A stretch of 64,000 bases of DNA, taken from positions 62,001 through 126,000 of the forward strand of contig ARYC01017484.1 of NCBI GenBank assembly GCA_000711775.1, read 5' to 3'. A program made the translations under genes and the position numbers. Source of the stretch: Oxytricha trifallax (lineage: Eukaryota; Ciliophora; Spirotrichea; Sporadotrichida; Oxytrichidae). Each line of letters begins with the position of its first letter. The stretch's first letter is position 1. Positions 10,691-22,688 of this stretch are shown piece by piece. Below the pieces are notes generated by a model that was not told the DNA's origin, did no database searches, and saw nothing but the letters and a program-made list of their open reading frames with translations.

Positions 10691-12084
10691 TCACAATACC
10701 ATCATTACTGCAAATAGTGCAAAGAATGCAGAAATACCCATGCTCATCATCATTCAATAAAATTTAAAATGATTAATATGAGATTTTTATAGCAATTGAG
10801 TTAATTTATTATGTTTAAGCTTTCATTTGTTAATTATAAATTGCCATGCTGTTTTATGCTTGGAATTCAATGAGTTGAGAGCCGGCAGGATCAGTGTTAA
10901 CAATCATCACTGGCCAGTCTTGGCTGCTACCTGCTACTACAGAAAATTCTTCATCTAATTGCATCATTCTCCATACTCCGCTGTCTCTCACATAAGCATT
11001 AACATATTTTCACTTAATATTGAAATACAAATGAGTACTGTACTCAAAATAAGTAATTTACATCGAAAAATCAAGAATAAATTATAGAGTAATTAATCTA
11101 TCCCTCATTTAATGATTGATCATACTTGAAGTTCTAGCATATACTTTATAAGTGCTCTTGCCATTCTGACTTCCATCAGTCTTAAGTCCTACCAAGCAAG
11201 CCTGCTCAGTTCCGATTTTACTCTAGAATTTTTCCAATTAAGTTCCCTTTTTAATTGTGAAGCCGTTGCAATTGGCATCTTTTGGAACACTCAGTGGGAA
11301 TGTCATGTCATCAAAGGAAATCTCATCTTTCATTCCAAAGCGAACAGTATTGCATTTCTTCGATGAAGTCACGTAGAACTTTTATTGAGTGAGACAACTG
11401 TATGGCTTTTTTGCCAATGTAGTATCTTCAATTACGTAGCGTTGAGAATCTCCTAAAATTTTAGAATCTTTTTCTTGGCCTTTAGGCCTTCCAAACTTGG
11501 CTATCCTCTTTGCATGCGTAAATCTGGTAAGTTTCTAACTAAACCTATTATTCAACTAAAGCACATTTCTTGTAAGCACCTTGAGTCTCTACACGCAGTA
11601 AATATTTTACCAAGGCTGTTAGAGTTCTTGGGGCAGTAGTTACAGAAGCAATCATTGTAAGTTTCAGGTGTGATGTAGCCCTTAAGTTTGAATTTTTATT
11701 CCAAAATTCTTGAAGAAACAGCGTTGTGATTTGTGTAGTCTTCCTAATCTCCACCCATCATTCTCTCATCAAGTTGATTTAAAATTAAAGCAAATTTATC
11801 AATATTATTCTATTCATGTCCATAGTTGTATATAAATAAAGTTGACACTCGAAAGTAGAGTTATCTTGGGTTGGCAAGCATAGGGAATAAGCACCAAGGA
11901 TATCACTACAAAATTTGTTATCTCCCGCTTGGCATTAAATAAAAATCTATTTAGTGGAATTATAATGAAATGCACACTGTTTTTACTAAAAATGATAATA
12001 ATCTATTGATTCCAAAAGTGAGACTTTTCCAAGGAAGAGGGCAACAGTAAATGATATGAGTAGCGTCGTAGCCTTTGAAAACAT
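10691..12084 (-). CDS. Cys-rich type I membrane protein
   Basis: The start chosen (12084) gives a classical signal peptide, MFSKATTLLISFTVALFLG; an in-frame ATG at 12180 would add 32 hydrophobic, intron-like residues. The ectodomain has spaced cysteines (for example CSDILGAYSLC, NDCFCNYC, and later SSKKCNTV and DANCNGFTIK), suggesting repeated disulphide modules. The C terminus is a single hydrophobic segment (SMGISAFFALFAVMMVL) directly before TGA at 10691. That last segment joins only after removal of an insert with the 7-bp pointer AGCATGG (10738-10744 and 10844-10850). Other frame changes (near 11.8, 11.5 and 11.1 kb) imply more IESs that I could not fix exactly. It is probably a cell-surface protein; no named family was recognised. 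Confidence 0.7.
10745..10850. other. IES, 7-bp pointer AGCATGG (106 bp, in minus-strand gene)
   Basis: On the plus strand CCATGCT occurs at 10738-10744 and 10844-10850. Removal fuses ...FQAQNSM to GISAFFALFAVMMVL and the stop codon, turning an unstructured read-through into a proper membrane anchor. Confidence 0.85.
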
Positions 12085-13734
12085 ATTTGATTTTAAATTT
12101 GAGAAATAGATAATTATAATTATTAATATGATCAATCCAATTTTACTGTAATTAAGTTTGTTCAATAGATAAAGAGTCATTCATTTATTTTGAAAATTAT
12201 TTCTTTGAGATTTCTATTTTTTATGCGTTAAAATTTATGGGGCAGTTATTTTTATTTTAAACTTATACTTATTACAAATGATTTTGTAGTATCAATTTAG
12301 TATAATAACTTTGTAAAATTATCAAGTAAAAACTAATAGAACAACTAGGAATTTATAACAACATTAAATCATAGTATAAGTTTATAAATATCAAATTTAC
12401 CCTCTATTTTTATAATAATAATACAAAATGCCATTATTTAAGAATTTTATTATAGCAGCCAAAATATTTTTGTTGAAACCACGAAATATAAGCTTATCTT
12501 ACATGATTGATTACAAAATTTTCTAAATTTCAATTAATGTTTTGGTAAAATACTCAGCTTTAGCATAGCTCCGATGAAAATTTCTTTGTTGCAAAATAAA
12601 AACCTTTTAATCATTGAACTGTAGCAATTATATTAAAGCCCACTAAATAAACTAAACCGTTAATTTTTTACAGTCTATAAGAGATAATAAAACTATATTT
12701 GCACATATTGTTCAACAAGATTAAATGGAATGTGTAGATTTGTACTATACACTATTTGTTTCAGCAAATTGAATAAAAACTAATTGATAGAAAACAATTT
12801 AACATCATCTTATGAGTTAAATAAAACCTCCATTGCAAAAACTTCAGAATTAACTTAGATTAGTTAAATGATAAATTTGTGTCAAAGAACAATGGTTCAG
12901 TCTTTGTAATGAATGATATTAAAATCAAATTAAGAGTAATTTTTGCAATTCTATGCGAAATAAAGTGCTCAATGACATTTGTGTAAATGAAAAAGAATTC
13001 CATTAGGCTTGTATTCTTTCCTTAGGCCATATAAATAGTTTTGAATAGTTTTAAGCGACAATAAGTTTAATTTAGATAGTAAAAGACTATATTAGGGCGA
13101 CCTGAGTACGATAGAAATTCAGATAATTGTTTGGAATCAACAATAATTTTAAAGTCTCTCTCTTAGACGTAATTACCACTTCTGCATTAATAGTTAAAAT
13201 GAATTATCTATATCAGGTGAAACAAGCAGCTTTAATTGTTTCACTTAATAAACTAAATATCTATTTATCAAATAAGTTAAGCTCTTTTATAGCAAATATT
13301 ATTATTGAATAATGATCTTAATGGAAAGAATGAGAAGTAATTAAAAATCATTGAGAGCAAATATAAATAATTATTATTAATTGCAATTTTTAGGTTATGC
13401 AGTTTTTTTATTGGAGTTCTTTAAACTGACTTCTCTCACTAATTTAATTTAGTGTCAAATTGCAATCACTTATCTTAATCTTAGGCCTGGAGATTCTTGT
13501 TCTATTATTATGCTTGGTTGGCATTTATAACTGAAAACTTTATGTTTAGACGAATTAAAAGTTATTTTATCTATAAAATAATCAATACTTTTAACTGTTT
13601 ATAATTTATTTATAATTGTATTTTTATTAAAAAGTACTGCTAAATGTTTTTATTTAGATAAATTTCTTGAAAAATTTATGAATAAATTTTATAATATTTC
13701 TTCCAAAATTAAATCAAGATTATAATAATGAAAT
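12085..13734. other. AT-rich intergenic DNA
   Basis: Nothing convincing was found. The 61-codon ORF at 13127-13312 is low complexity with no family features, and the 13.4-13.7 kb part is nearly pure A/T. Confidence 0.5.
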
Positions 13735-15364
13735 TCATTATTTATTGATCTTTTGAAATGCTTATAGATTTATTTTGGGGTTTCGATTCACTGAAATGCT
13801 AGATTTAATCATCTCAGGAGGAGGTTTATTGTTGCTCAAATCGTTTTGTTTCTTAATAATTTCGAAACACTCATCGTAGAATTAAACTCTCTGCATCCAC
13901 TTTTATTTCTCTACCGGCAATTTTAATCTTGACTAATCAATGCCTTTCTCTGCCTCTTATTCCTTGATAATAATCTTTCTGAATGAGTATTACAAGTCAG
14001 TCACACTATAGAAGGTTTAAACATAAAATCAAAATTACTCTAAGCTCAATTGAAATAGTCTTAGTTTTTCATTCAATTCATGTGAGTGTTTACTAATACT
14101 GACTAATTGCTAAGCGGAGGTGGCTGGCTGTATCAAGAATTATTACTATTGCTAAAAAATAGCATTTTATAAAACAAATCTCAGCTGAAATCTTATTTTT
14201 ACTTATGCTTATAAAACTTAAGCCTTATTTCTAAAACAGTTAACCATATAAAAATTATTTTGTTTGTAGTACTATTCAAAGAAATACTTTGGCTTTGTAT
14301 ATGGTTATAGTATGTCATAGAGGCTACGGATTGCTCTGATTGTTTGCTCTAAAAAATTGTCATTCAATTTGTTGTTTTCTGCCATTTATTTAATAGTTTT
14401 TATGGTTGTAAAGAAACCCAAAAAGCAAGAGTGCAGCTTGTGCACTTTTTAGAGCTATTCCTGCTTGGATTTATGTTTTTTCATTCTTGCCTACATTTTA
14501 TCATTGATGTTTTTAAGTTCTGTATCAAAAAATGTGTCAACCTCTTCGCCATCTTTATTTGAAGCGGGTTAATGATCAATTTATAATAAAAATATAAATT
14601 ATACCGGCTAATAAAGTCTCAGAGACAAATAGCACTTCAAAACCCTTATAAATAAAATATAGGGATTTTAGCATAAATTTCTATTATGATAGAATGCTAT
14701 TATAAAATGGTGAGAGTTTATATAGCCCCTTAAAATTGTTTATATAAGTAAATTCAAAGTAGCCTATTAATTATTTTACAAATAGTTTAGAGTATTATCA
14801 AAGAGTGATATGGTATAATTTATAAGAGAAACTTATAAATAAATTAATGATCTTAGGAGGATCCTGAATTTGGGTATGAGTATTGGCTGTCGTTTTTAGA
14901 TTAATATATGTTATCAGTTCTTTGTCTCTTAGGTTTATTCTGTTGAAACTACATATCTGTAGCTGAATAATAAAACTTAAAAATAATTTATTAAATTTGA
15001 TCATTCTACTTTGTGATTAGATTTTTAGGGCAAACCAGATGACTCATGTAAAAATATAAATGTTTATGTATAAATTTCTCTAAAAAACGTTTAATTACAG
15101 TTTTAATGACTTATATTAACACAATAGTAGAATAATGGGTTTTGAATGCTGCTATTAGTCATTTTCTTAATCATTGGGATCGCCCTTTCTATTATTGGTT
15201 TTAGCTGGAAGCATATCCGTCAATGCCTACTCTACCATATATTATTAGCCTCCACCAGCTGCGCCACTGCCTTTACCTCCTGAACTGCCACTACTGTCAA
15301 TGCTTTATTCTCTGCTGCCATCACTGCCTCTTCCTTTTCCTTTTTTCTAATCGTCTGAACTCAT
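13735..15364 (-). CDS. Uncharacterised protein, G/S-rich N terminus
   Basis: The model is three coding blocks on the minus strand. Block 1 (15364-15130) begins MSSDDQKKGKGRGSDGSREQ and is glycine/serine-rich. Block 2 (about 14580-14440) is acidic then lysine-rich (DGEEVDTFFDTELKNINDK). Block 3 (14385-13735) contains KLNDNFLEQTIRAIRSLYDI, KPKYFFEQYY and, near the end, VEKQKWMQRVQFYDECFEII, ending in TGA at 13735. An AT-rich stretch of about 500 bp separates blocks 1 and 2 and would be a large IES. An independent start at 14385 is possible, so this could be two genes. No domain was recognised. Confidence 0.5.
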
Positions 15365-15741
15365 CTTTATATTTATTTAGTAATTAATTAATATATATTC
15401 CAGATATTCTCTCTAAAGATATGCTTTTTAATTCTTACAATTTTCAAATTGAATGTTCAATATAAATCAAATGCAACAAATACTGATTTAGTAAACACAA
15501 AAATATATAAAAATGGTTAAAAAAGAGTATATATAAATACTTATGAAAGTTGTTTGTATTTTAATACCTTATAACTAGAAGTTTTAAGTATTAATTTATT
15601 AAAATAAATTTAATTAATAGTCGTCAAATTATTGATGAATCCAATCAAGATTTACATTAATTTCAATAAATTTGAGCTTAAATATCATTCCAAATCATGC
15701 ATGTTATAATTATTCATAGAAATAATAATAAATTAAAATAA
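15365..15741. other. AT-rich divergent intergenic region
   Basis: This lies between a minus-strand start (15364) and a plus-strand start (15742), so both promoters should be here. No motif could be assigned. Confidence 0.4.
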
Positions 15742-15999
15742 ATGAACGACACACTTAGTTACTAGAGTAATTAGAAATAGATAAAAGTGGTAACTTCCTT
15801 GAATTTACCTAAGCCAGGAGACAATATATCAACTATAGTTATTAATAACAACAATTCTAAGGCTCCAAGCAGAAGGACAAGCAATATACAAAGTTAAGCT
15901 AATCAAAGCAATGCCTATAAAAGTAATAAGAATTCTTCGATGAGTGTTCATGATACTAATCAATCTATAAAAAAGATTTATATGAATCGAGAATATTCT
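15742..15999 (+). CDS. Kelch gene, segment 1 (N terminus, scrambled gene)
   Basis: ATG at 15742 opens an S/N/Q-rich N terminus (MNDTLSYQSNQKQIKVVTSL). Read straight on, the frame dies at TGA 16030 with no sensible end. The sequence TATTCT at 15994-15999, in codon phase 1, recurs at 25437-25442 in phase 1 of the long Kelch frame. Joining there gives ...NREYS-NQSQKQEEILP. I therefore take this as the first macronuclear-destined segment of the Kelch gene, 9.4 kb upstream of the body. A 6-bp pointer in AT-rich DNA can match by chance, so this join is less secure than the body-tail join. Confidence 0.6.
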
Positions 16000-16054
16000 C
16001 AAATAGAATTAAGAAATTAATGTAATGATTGAGGAAATATAGATTAAGAATTCT

Positions 16055-16805
16055 TCATTGACTTTTCTGCACTGTGAAAGACTCGGCTTCTTCAAATGAT
16101 GAGTCTTTAATAGCAAAGTCAGGTTGCTCATTCCTGATGTCTATTATTTTATCGTCATGATTTCTCAAACCTCTTGCACCGTAATTATAGATGTACTCCC
16201 CATCATTTCTCTCATTTTAAAGTGGAGACAACCCTGATGATTAAGCGACATCGAGTAGGCTGCGTTTGCTGTCACCTTCATCTTCTTAATCTTCTTCAAT
16301 TCTTGAGACACCAGCACTGGCTACGAATTATTGCAAAATCTCTGATTGATTTGTAGTGTTATAGTTCGGTGGAGACTTCAGATTAAAGTTTGGACTATCA
16401 GCAATTTGATGTTTGGATATTCCTGTGTAAATTTTAAGATTTTTCTGCGATTCTCTTTCGTTTATTCTTTACTTCTCAATTTACTGATGTCTGTTTTCAA
16501 GGTAGTTAATGAGGTTTAAGGGAAGTGGCATTTTACTATTTTTGAGTCTCTCACCAAAGAACTTCTGCAATATTTAAGCTGTTTAAGATTGAGCCTCATC
16601 CCCTGAAGCCATACCATTTGTACCTTAACTATATTTATTTCTAGCCAATTGATTCTTAATGTCAAGTATCTTTCTGTTTTTCTCTGCTTCATATTATTTT
16701 GAGAGCATGGGGTCAAGTTCACAGATATACAAGTCTGAGTTATTATAAGTTTTTGAATTCAAGCCACCAAATATTACAAGTCTCGAGCCATATATAGCTG
16801 ATTAC
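16055..16805 (-). CDS. Kelch gene, last segment (inverted, scrambled gene)
   Basis: On the minus strand the segment opens with the pointer GTAATCAGCTATA (16793-16805). It then reads YGSRLVIFGGLNSKTYNNS, a Kelch motif with the diagnostic FGG, followed by SDLYICELDP. A Q/K/S-rich tail follows (IEKQRINERESQKN, later SSFEEAESFTVQKSQ), ending at TGA 16055. No start codon or other Kelch motif precedes it. The same 13 bp end the Kelch body at 27607-27619, and the join AGC ATG TAA TCA GCT ATA TAT GGC is in frame. So the sixth FGG motif of that protein is encoded here, inverted and about 11 kb away. Confidence 0.9.
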
Positions 16806-16892
16806 TAAAAGTAAGGAATAAATGAGAGCAAATATGAGTTAACGAATACAAATACAGTTAATAAAATTTCATAATCAAATTAAATCAAAAAC

Positions 16893-19282
16893 ATGAAAAG
16901 TAGAGAATACAATCAGAGAGTGCAAACTGACATGGGTCCTTATGGAGCCAGAGGTCCCTCCCCAAACAACCAAAGATAACTTGAAAGCCCTGTTGACAAG
17001 GATCACTTTGAAATGATAGAGTCCAGTATCCCAAATAAAAACAGAGGTTAAGATGGTGGAAGTCATAGGTAAAGCGAGAAAGAACCAATCAACATAAACA
17101 TAAGATCTACTTTATTAGGGTAAATGGACAATTAGTATGAAGAGAATCAGAAAAATGCTACAAGCAATTTCCGTACTTCAAGATTCGACAATACTTTTGA
17201 GAGAAGAGAAGATAGCAAAGAACGCAGTGGAAATAGAACCAAGGGAATATACAATCAATCTCCATATGCCTAGAATAACTATGATAATTCAGTCAGTCCT
17301 CATCGCGACTATAATCAAGAAGGAATTGAAGAAACGATCCAAGGAAATATTTTAAACTCATAAAGTATTAAATATAGGGTTTTCTCACTATATGTGAATT
17401 ATCTGTAATTTGAAACCTATATATTCAACCAAAAATTTGGCTCTGTGGCTTCAGAAATAATTGGTTTTAATTGATAATCAAATGAATAATCAGTAGATTA
17501 AAAATAAAAAGGCTTATGTCTGGGCTTTCGGTAAGAATCAAGAAGGCGAACTAGCATTAGGTGTCTACAAAGACGCTCTTCTTCCAAGATTTGTGACTGG
17601 AGTAAAGGGCATGACAGCTAAATGGATTTCAAGTTCAAATCACCATACTGCAATGATTACTTAAGATGGTTAGATTGTTGTAAGCGGAAGTTCTCTTCAT
17701 GGGAAACTTGGGATAGAGAGCAATAAAACTAACATTAATAAATTTTAGATAGTACCAACTCTTCAAAGAAAGAGGGCAAAACAAGTAAGCTGTGGTGATT
17801 ATCACACTTTAGTTCTAATTGAGGATGGAACTGTCTACTAATTTGGTGGTTCCTTATTCAAAGATAAAAAGGATAAAATTAATAGACCACAAAATCCCAC
17901 TTAGCAAATAGCACCAAATGTACCATAACCTGTGCAAGCACTCTATGGAAGAGAAATAGTATAAATTGATTGTGGAGATTTCCATTCTGCTGCCTTGGAT
18001 GGTAACGGGGATCTGTATACATGGGGAGGCGGTGCACCCTCATACAACAAAGGCTAATGTGGCCATGGGCATAATAATGCCTTAGAATATCCGGAAAAAG
18101 TTAAGTATCTTTCATCAAAGAGAATCATTAAAGTAGCTTGCGGAGGATTCCATACATTAGCATTGACATCTGAGAATGAACTCTATGGATTTGGAAGCGG
18201 AAACTATGGTGAATGTGGAAATGGTGAGTTTATGGACACTTCAAAGCCAAAACTTATCAAATTTCCTAACGATCACCTAGATACTAAGAAAAATGTAACA
18301 GATGACCTTGAAGAATACGGACATGATGAAGAATTTGTTCTTGAAATGTACTTGAAAGAACAACCTTAAATTTTAGACTTTGCTGCAGGAGGTAGACACT
18401 CATTAATCATTACAAATAAAGGAAGATTGTACTCTTTTGGTTATGGTACTAATGGACAACTTGGAGTAAGAAATACTTAAAACTATTGTAAACCTTAACT
18501 TGTGAAAGATCTTGTTGGCTAGAATGTTGTATAATGTGCCGCAGGATGGAATCATTCAAAGTTTTCTGTTTTTAAATTCCAAATTATTTTCCTATTTCAA
18601 TTTTGATTCAATGATATTAACAGAAAGAGGTGATGTGTTCTCATGCGGTTATGGAGGGCATGGATAACTAGGTCATGGAGACAAAGAGTCTCGAACTCAA
18701 TTTACTTTTGTACAATCACTTGGAAACAAAAACATTTCTAAAATCTTCGCAGGAGGTAGCCACTCTTGGGTGGTCCTTGATAGCGTAGTGCCAACTAGAG
18801 ATAAATGGACTGCACCATCTCCCAATCATAACTTAGTCAGCAGTAAAAAATCATAAAGCAACAATACCCCTATAAGACCTATCAATGACTTTGGGAACTA
18901 CAGTTTGAGTCAATCTAAGGGTGCCTTTAATAATGGTAGAAACAGTGGAATTTCACCATACCAAAACAAATTCTCTGCTAATGAAAACGATAACTAGAAT
19001 TCCTTTGGCGGCTATGTATAATAGCAAAATTAACCAAGCAAACTTAGTATGTCTAATGCTACATTTGGTGGGAATGGCGATCAGAGCTTTAAGAATAGCT
19101 AGAAACCAAATATCAATGGGAATAATGAAAATAACACTAAATCTAATACTTAACTAATTCCTTAGGGTGATGACTTTATCCAGAAGATATAAATGTATCA
19201 TTTTAATTCTATAATTCCCTCTTAGAAAATTCTAAATAGTTCAATTAAATTATAATCGAAATTCAGCACTAGTAACTATTGA
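16893..19282 (+). CDS. RCC1-repeat (beta-propeller) protein
   Basis: ATG at 16893 begins [20 protein letters not shown] and a basic, low-complexity N-terminal region of about 150 residues. RCC1-like repeats follow: [95 protein letters not shown], then CGYGGHGQLGHGD and [11 protein letters not shown]. The C-terminal part is N/S/Q-rich. Two IESs (17372 and 18554) must be removed for the repeats to be continuous. RCC1-like proteins act as nucleotide-exchange factors, chromatin adaptors or ubiquitin-ligase parts; which applies here cannot be told. The stop at 19280 is the first TGA, but see the next entry for a possible extension. Confidence 0.85.
17372..17420. other. IES, pointer ATAT (49 bp)
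   Basis: ATAT occurs at 17372-17375 and 17421-17424 in matching codon phase. Excision joins ...SIKY to [12 protein letters not shown] and avoids the TGA at about 17470 ahead of the first RCC1 repeat. Confidence 0.7.
18554..18605. other. IES, pointer ATTCAA (52 bp) inside an RCC1 repeat
   Basis: ATTCAA occurs at 18554-18559 and 18606-18611. Removal gives [18 protein letters not shown], a textbook RCC1 repeat, where the unprocessed DNA runs into TGA. Confidence 0.9.
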
Positions 19283-20114
19283 AAGCTCAGTTTTTCTTGC
19301 AAATTACTTTCTGCGAGACTGAATTTTGTCACAGATTTGTTAATTTTGAAGTTCATGGCTAATTCGTAAAGTAATTTGAAACTTTGCTTGAAGAATACAT
19401 CTAACAACAGTATCAATTAGAAAAAGGTGTGCTCTATCACAAAATTCAAGAAGTGCCTGATGAATTTTTGCAAAGAAAGAGGTATAATTTTGCATAAAAC
19501 CCATCGAGTATTTTGTGAGATTGATTGCTAAAAAATTATTTAGTTATAGGGCAACATGACACCAGGTGAGAGATTACTGAAAGAAAACTAAAACGACTCT
19601 GGAGATGAAAACGGAGATGATTAATATTCAGACTTAGATGATAGTTTCACGCCTGAAGAGGGGCATAAAGGCTATACTCTCTGCCTAATCTGCAATCCAA
19701 ACGCCTGTGGATATGATGAACAGTTTGATGAGTATAAGAGACAGTAGGGGTTAGTTGGCAAGGGCAAGAAAATTATAGTCAATAGCTCATCATTCTCAGG
19801 CAGCAACTAGCTTAAGGCTAATGTAGGGTTTGGGGATGAAAATAGTAGTGGGGCTCCACTTATCGGCAAAATTGTATTTGTCAAAGATACTTTTTTAAAT
19901 AGTTCAGCATAACAAATTAAATCAACCTCTTGGTTATCTACGAATAGTTACTATAGTTTATTACAAAAAGTTTATAAATACTGATATTGACTCAAATCCA
20001 TTTGAAGAACAGATAAGCAAGTGGATGACTAATTTCAACAGAAAATTAGCAAAATATTGCATTAAAAAACCTCGATACAGTGAATTAAGACCTATGAAAT
20101 TCTCTCTCACATGA
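19180..20114 (+). CDS. Coding region after RCC1 gene; possible BART-like domain
   Basis: A different frame from the RCC1 one is open from about 19180. It reads [20 protein letters not shown], then CETEFCHRFVNFEVHGQFVK and FETLLEEYIQQQ, then an acidic linker, a CLICNPNACGYDEQFDEYKR segment and a C terminus NRKLAKYCIKKPRYSELRP, to TGA at 20112. No ATG starts it in frame, so it is either the C-terminal half of the RCC1 protein joined by an IES near 19.17 kb, or a second gene whose start lies elsewhere. The helix pattern around 19.29-19.40 kb weakly resembles BART/CFAP36-type domains. One IES (19887) is clear, and another is needed near 19.51-19.55 kb. Confidence 0.6.
19887..19977. other. IES, pointer ATACT (91 bp)
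   Basis: ATACT occurs at 19887-19891 and 19978-19982. Removal gives GKIVFVKDTDIDSNPFEEQI in frame and drops an in-frame TGA. Confidence 0.85.
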
Positions 20115-20423
20115 AACAATGAAGAAAGCTTAATATGCTTAAAAGATTTGTAAAATGATTTATAGAATATTATAGTAAAATTTGTTAACTATGTAAAAAG
20201 ATTATATAAATAATATTTAAAGTTTATTCACTCATTATTTGAAAGAATTATTTGTGTTGTTCATTACCAATTTGCCATTTCTGACTGAAAATTACCGATC
20301 CTGTGATTTATATTTTATGTTACAATTATAAGATGAATATTTAAATAAATTTATCACATTGATTTCGTCTTAGTATTTTGATTGAGAATATCTTGCTACT
20401 ACCTGCTCTTAGTGGTATTGACC
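20115..20423. other. AT-rich convergent intergenic region
   Basis: This lies between two gene 3' ends. No feature was seen. Confidence 0.4.
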
Positions 20424-21840
20424 TCAATTTACTGTATTTAATTTGAGTTATACTACTAACTTTATTAGTATTAACTGTTGCTATTGTTTTTTATCTATCT
20501 TCTGTTTTAAGAGTGAGAAGTGTTCGCTCTCATGTTGTTTATTAAGAAATGGCTGTTGTCTGTGTGAGAAAGCACTGTTTAGTTAAGGTTTTGGGGTTTT
20601 TACTGCTAGTTTAGCTGAGGCATCATGTCATTCAAACAAAATAGCTAAATATTCATTGTATATTTAAGCAAAATTTAATTTGTTTATTGTAGTAGGTGAG
20701 TGCGGTGTTTGCCTAAGTACTACCCTTGGCACCCCCAATTGCAGTAGATGCTCTCTTGTTCCCTCCATAACTTGATTTAGCATTCATACTGAACTTTCTA
20801 ATCCCAATCTGATTGTTTTAATCATTAGCACTTTAATGAAGAGAGTATTCACTCATATTATTTAGCAGGTTTTCTATAGGTGCATTCATTATCATGTGCA
20901 TTCTCCCAGCTTCCTCATTGTTCAGTTCACTACTTTTAAAGTTGTTATTATGATTTCCTTGGTTATCGTACTTAGTAGTGGCATTACTGTAAAATTTACA
21001 ATTTTAAAACTTAATTTTTCTATTAATTAAGATAATTAACTGTAGTAACTGATCCCGTTGCTTCCTTAGCTGACAAGAGAATATTTCTTTTGCTTTATTT
21101 GATGTTCTAAATTGCCAATAGTTGACCCTACATACCCACCAGTACCAAAAATCTCTTCAAAAACTGAAATTAAAACCTCCTTATTAAAAGTCACTTATTC
21201 AATGAGGGCTTAAGACTCGTAGGATGTTTGTTCTACTATCATATTGTTTTAGAATTTTGCTTAAGATTAGCCATTATTCATAGTTAAAAGTCAAATATTT
21301 AGAAACTTGCTGATATGAGATTTTAGAGATAATAGAAGGTGTAAAAACAATTTCGAAAATTAACATATTTATAGTTTTCTTCTTAATCAGGTCTTTCTTG
21401 CATTCATCAATACAATCCAAGAACAAGTTCTCAACTTCCGCTTTGTCAGAGTATCCCTAAGCTTGACTATTCTTGATCCTCATATTGCTTCGCTTTTGAA
21501 ATTCAATTTTTCTCTACACCTCCTCAATTTTATCATCTCTTGACATGTCATAGATCTTAAAAAACTTGGCAACTTTAAGCTCAATTTTCTCTTTGGAATA
21601 GCCACGTTTAAATAAATCCAACACAAATTCTTTGATTTTGAAGTCTTAAGAGTCTTAAGAGAGCATCTCTTGATTTAAGAGCTGTTAATGCTGTAATTTC
21701 GACAGTTTTAAGAGATTCTTAGCACTGAACATTTTTTAATTCTTTGAAGTTTGAGACTCTACATCTATATCGTTGTTTTCATGAGTGTGATGAGATATTG
21801 GCACTTATTAAGTGATGAAGGGTTCCTTAAATTGTGCCAT
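20424..21840 (-). CDS. Uncharacterised protein
   Basis: ATG at 21840 starts MAQFKEPFITQQVPISHHTH. A helical N-terminal half follows (FKIKEFVLDLFKRGYSKEKI, VAKFFKIYDMSRDDKIEEVQ, then AEVENLFLDCIDECKKDLI). Next come EVLISVFEEIFGTGGYVG and an N/S/Q-rich tail (EAGRMHMIMNAPIENLLNNM, later SHRQQPFLNKQHESEHF), ending at TGA 20424. Frame changes near 21.35-21.19, 21.05 and 20.68 kb imply at least three inserts. The paired basic-helical segments could be an EF-hand-like or protein-interaction fold, but no calcium-loop consensus is visible. No family was recognised. Confidence 0.6.
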
Positions 21841-21933
21841 AGTTTTGTTTATGATTTATTTTGGTGACAATTAGCATTGGTCCTAACTAGATGGTCTTGG
21901 GCGTTTATAATTAAGATTGAAAATAAACTATAT

Positions 21934-22245
21934 TCAAATCATTTGAATAACTATAACCTTATTGTTGTCAAGAAACTGTTTTAGCAGCTTATTTTGTTCC
22001 TGAGTTTTTTTAAGTGCAACTTACAGCAACTTATTATTTTTCATGGCGTCTTTTGTCTGATCTTTCAAGAATTTCCTATCTTCATTAATGTTTAGCTCTC
22101 TGCTCTTCAACTTTTAGAGCTCTCTTTTTTGGGTGTCAAGGATAGTGTCTAGTTTTGTGGCTTCATTTTTAAACCAACCTATTTGAGATTGGAGAGATGT
22201 TATTGAGTCGTCATTCAATATTTTTCCTGCTGTTTCATTAGCTTT
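21934..22245 (-). CDS. Orphan coiled-coil segment
   Basis: The minus-strand frame (ANETAGKILNDDSITSLQSQ ... TILDTQKRELQKLKSRELNI ... KKTQEQNKLLKQFLDNNK) is strongly heptad-like. It has no start codon, and upstream in the same frame a TGA follows at once. This is what an isolated germline segment of a scrambled coiled-coil gene looks like; a short decayed gene is the alternative. Confidence 0.45.
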
Positions 22246-22391
22246 AAAATTATAAGTTAAGCAAATGCATCATAGATTCTTATATAACTCTGCAATATAT
22301 CATTAAAATAAAGAGCTTTATTCTTAAGGTAAACTAATTCCTTTTGAACTTTCTACATGTGTCCTCTGTATGCTTAAACAAAATCATTTTC

Positions 22392-22688
22392 ATGTCTACC
22401 GAGAACAAAATAATTCAAAATGTAATTAACTTATTTGGTGAACAGTCTAGAATTGAGTTTCAATACCATCAACACATTTATCCAGATTTTACTATGTTTG
22501 AATGTGTGGTTACTGATTTTAATCAATTAACCCCGTTACAAATGCATTTCTATCTTTACTCTATCTAAACAAAAAAAAACGTTAATAATCACTACATGAA
22601 ATCGATAAAGTAGTCAAAAGACTTTTTGTTTTATTTGCATCACTTACATATTGAGATCATTGACATTTTCAATATTGCTAAATTATGA
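22392..22688 (+). CDS. Small ORF, doubtful
   Basis: ATG at 22392 opens 98 codons (MSTENKIIQNVINLFGEQSR ... FTMFECVVTDFNQL) ending at TGA 22686. The first 60 codons contain no stop of any kind and look protein-like. The last part overlaps the 3' end of the minus-strand gene below, so at most one of the two overlapping ends is right. No family was recognised. Confidence 0.3.

Noticed and set aside
13127..13312. 61-codon plus-strand ORF
   Set aside because: Low-complexity AT-driven sequence without neighbours or features.
15742..16032. A separate 96-codon gene ending at TGA 16030
   Set aside because: The ending is not protein-like and the TATTCT join to the Kelch body is in phase; kept as segment 1 of the Kelch gene, with moderate confidence.
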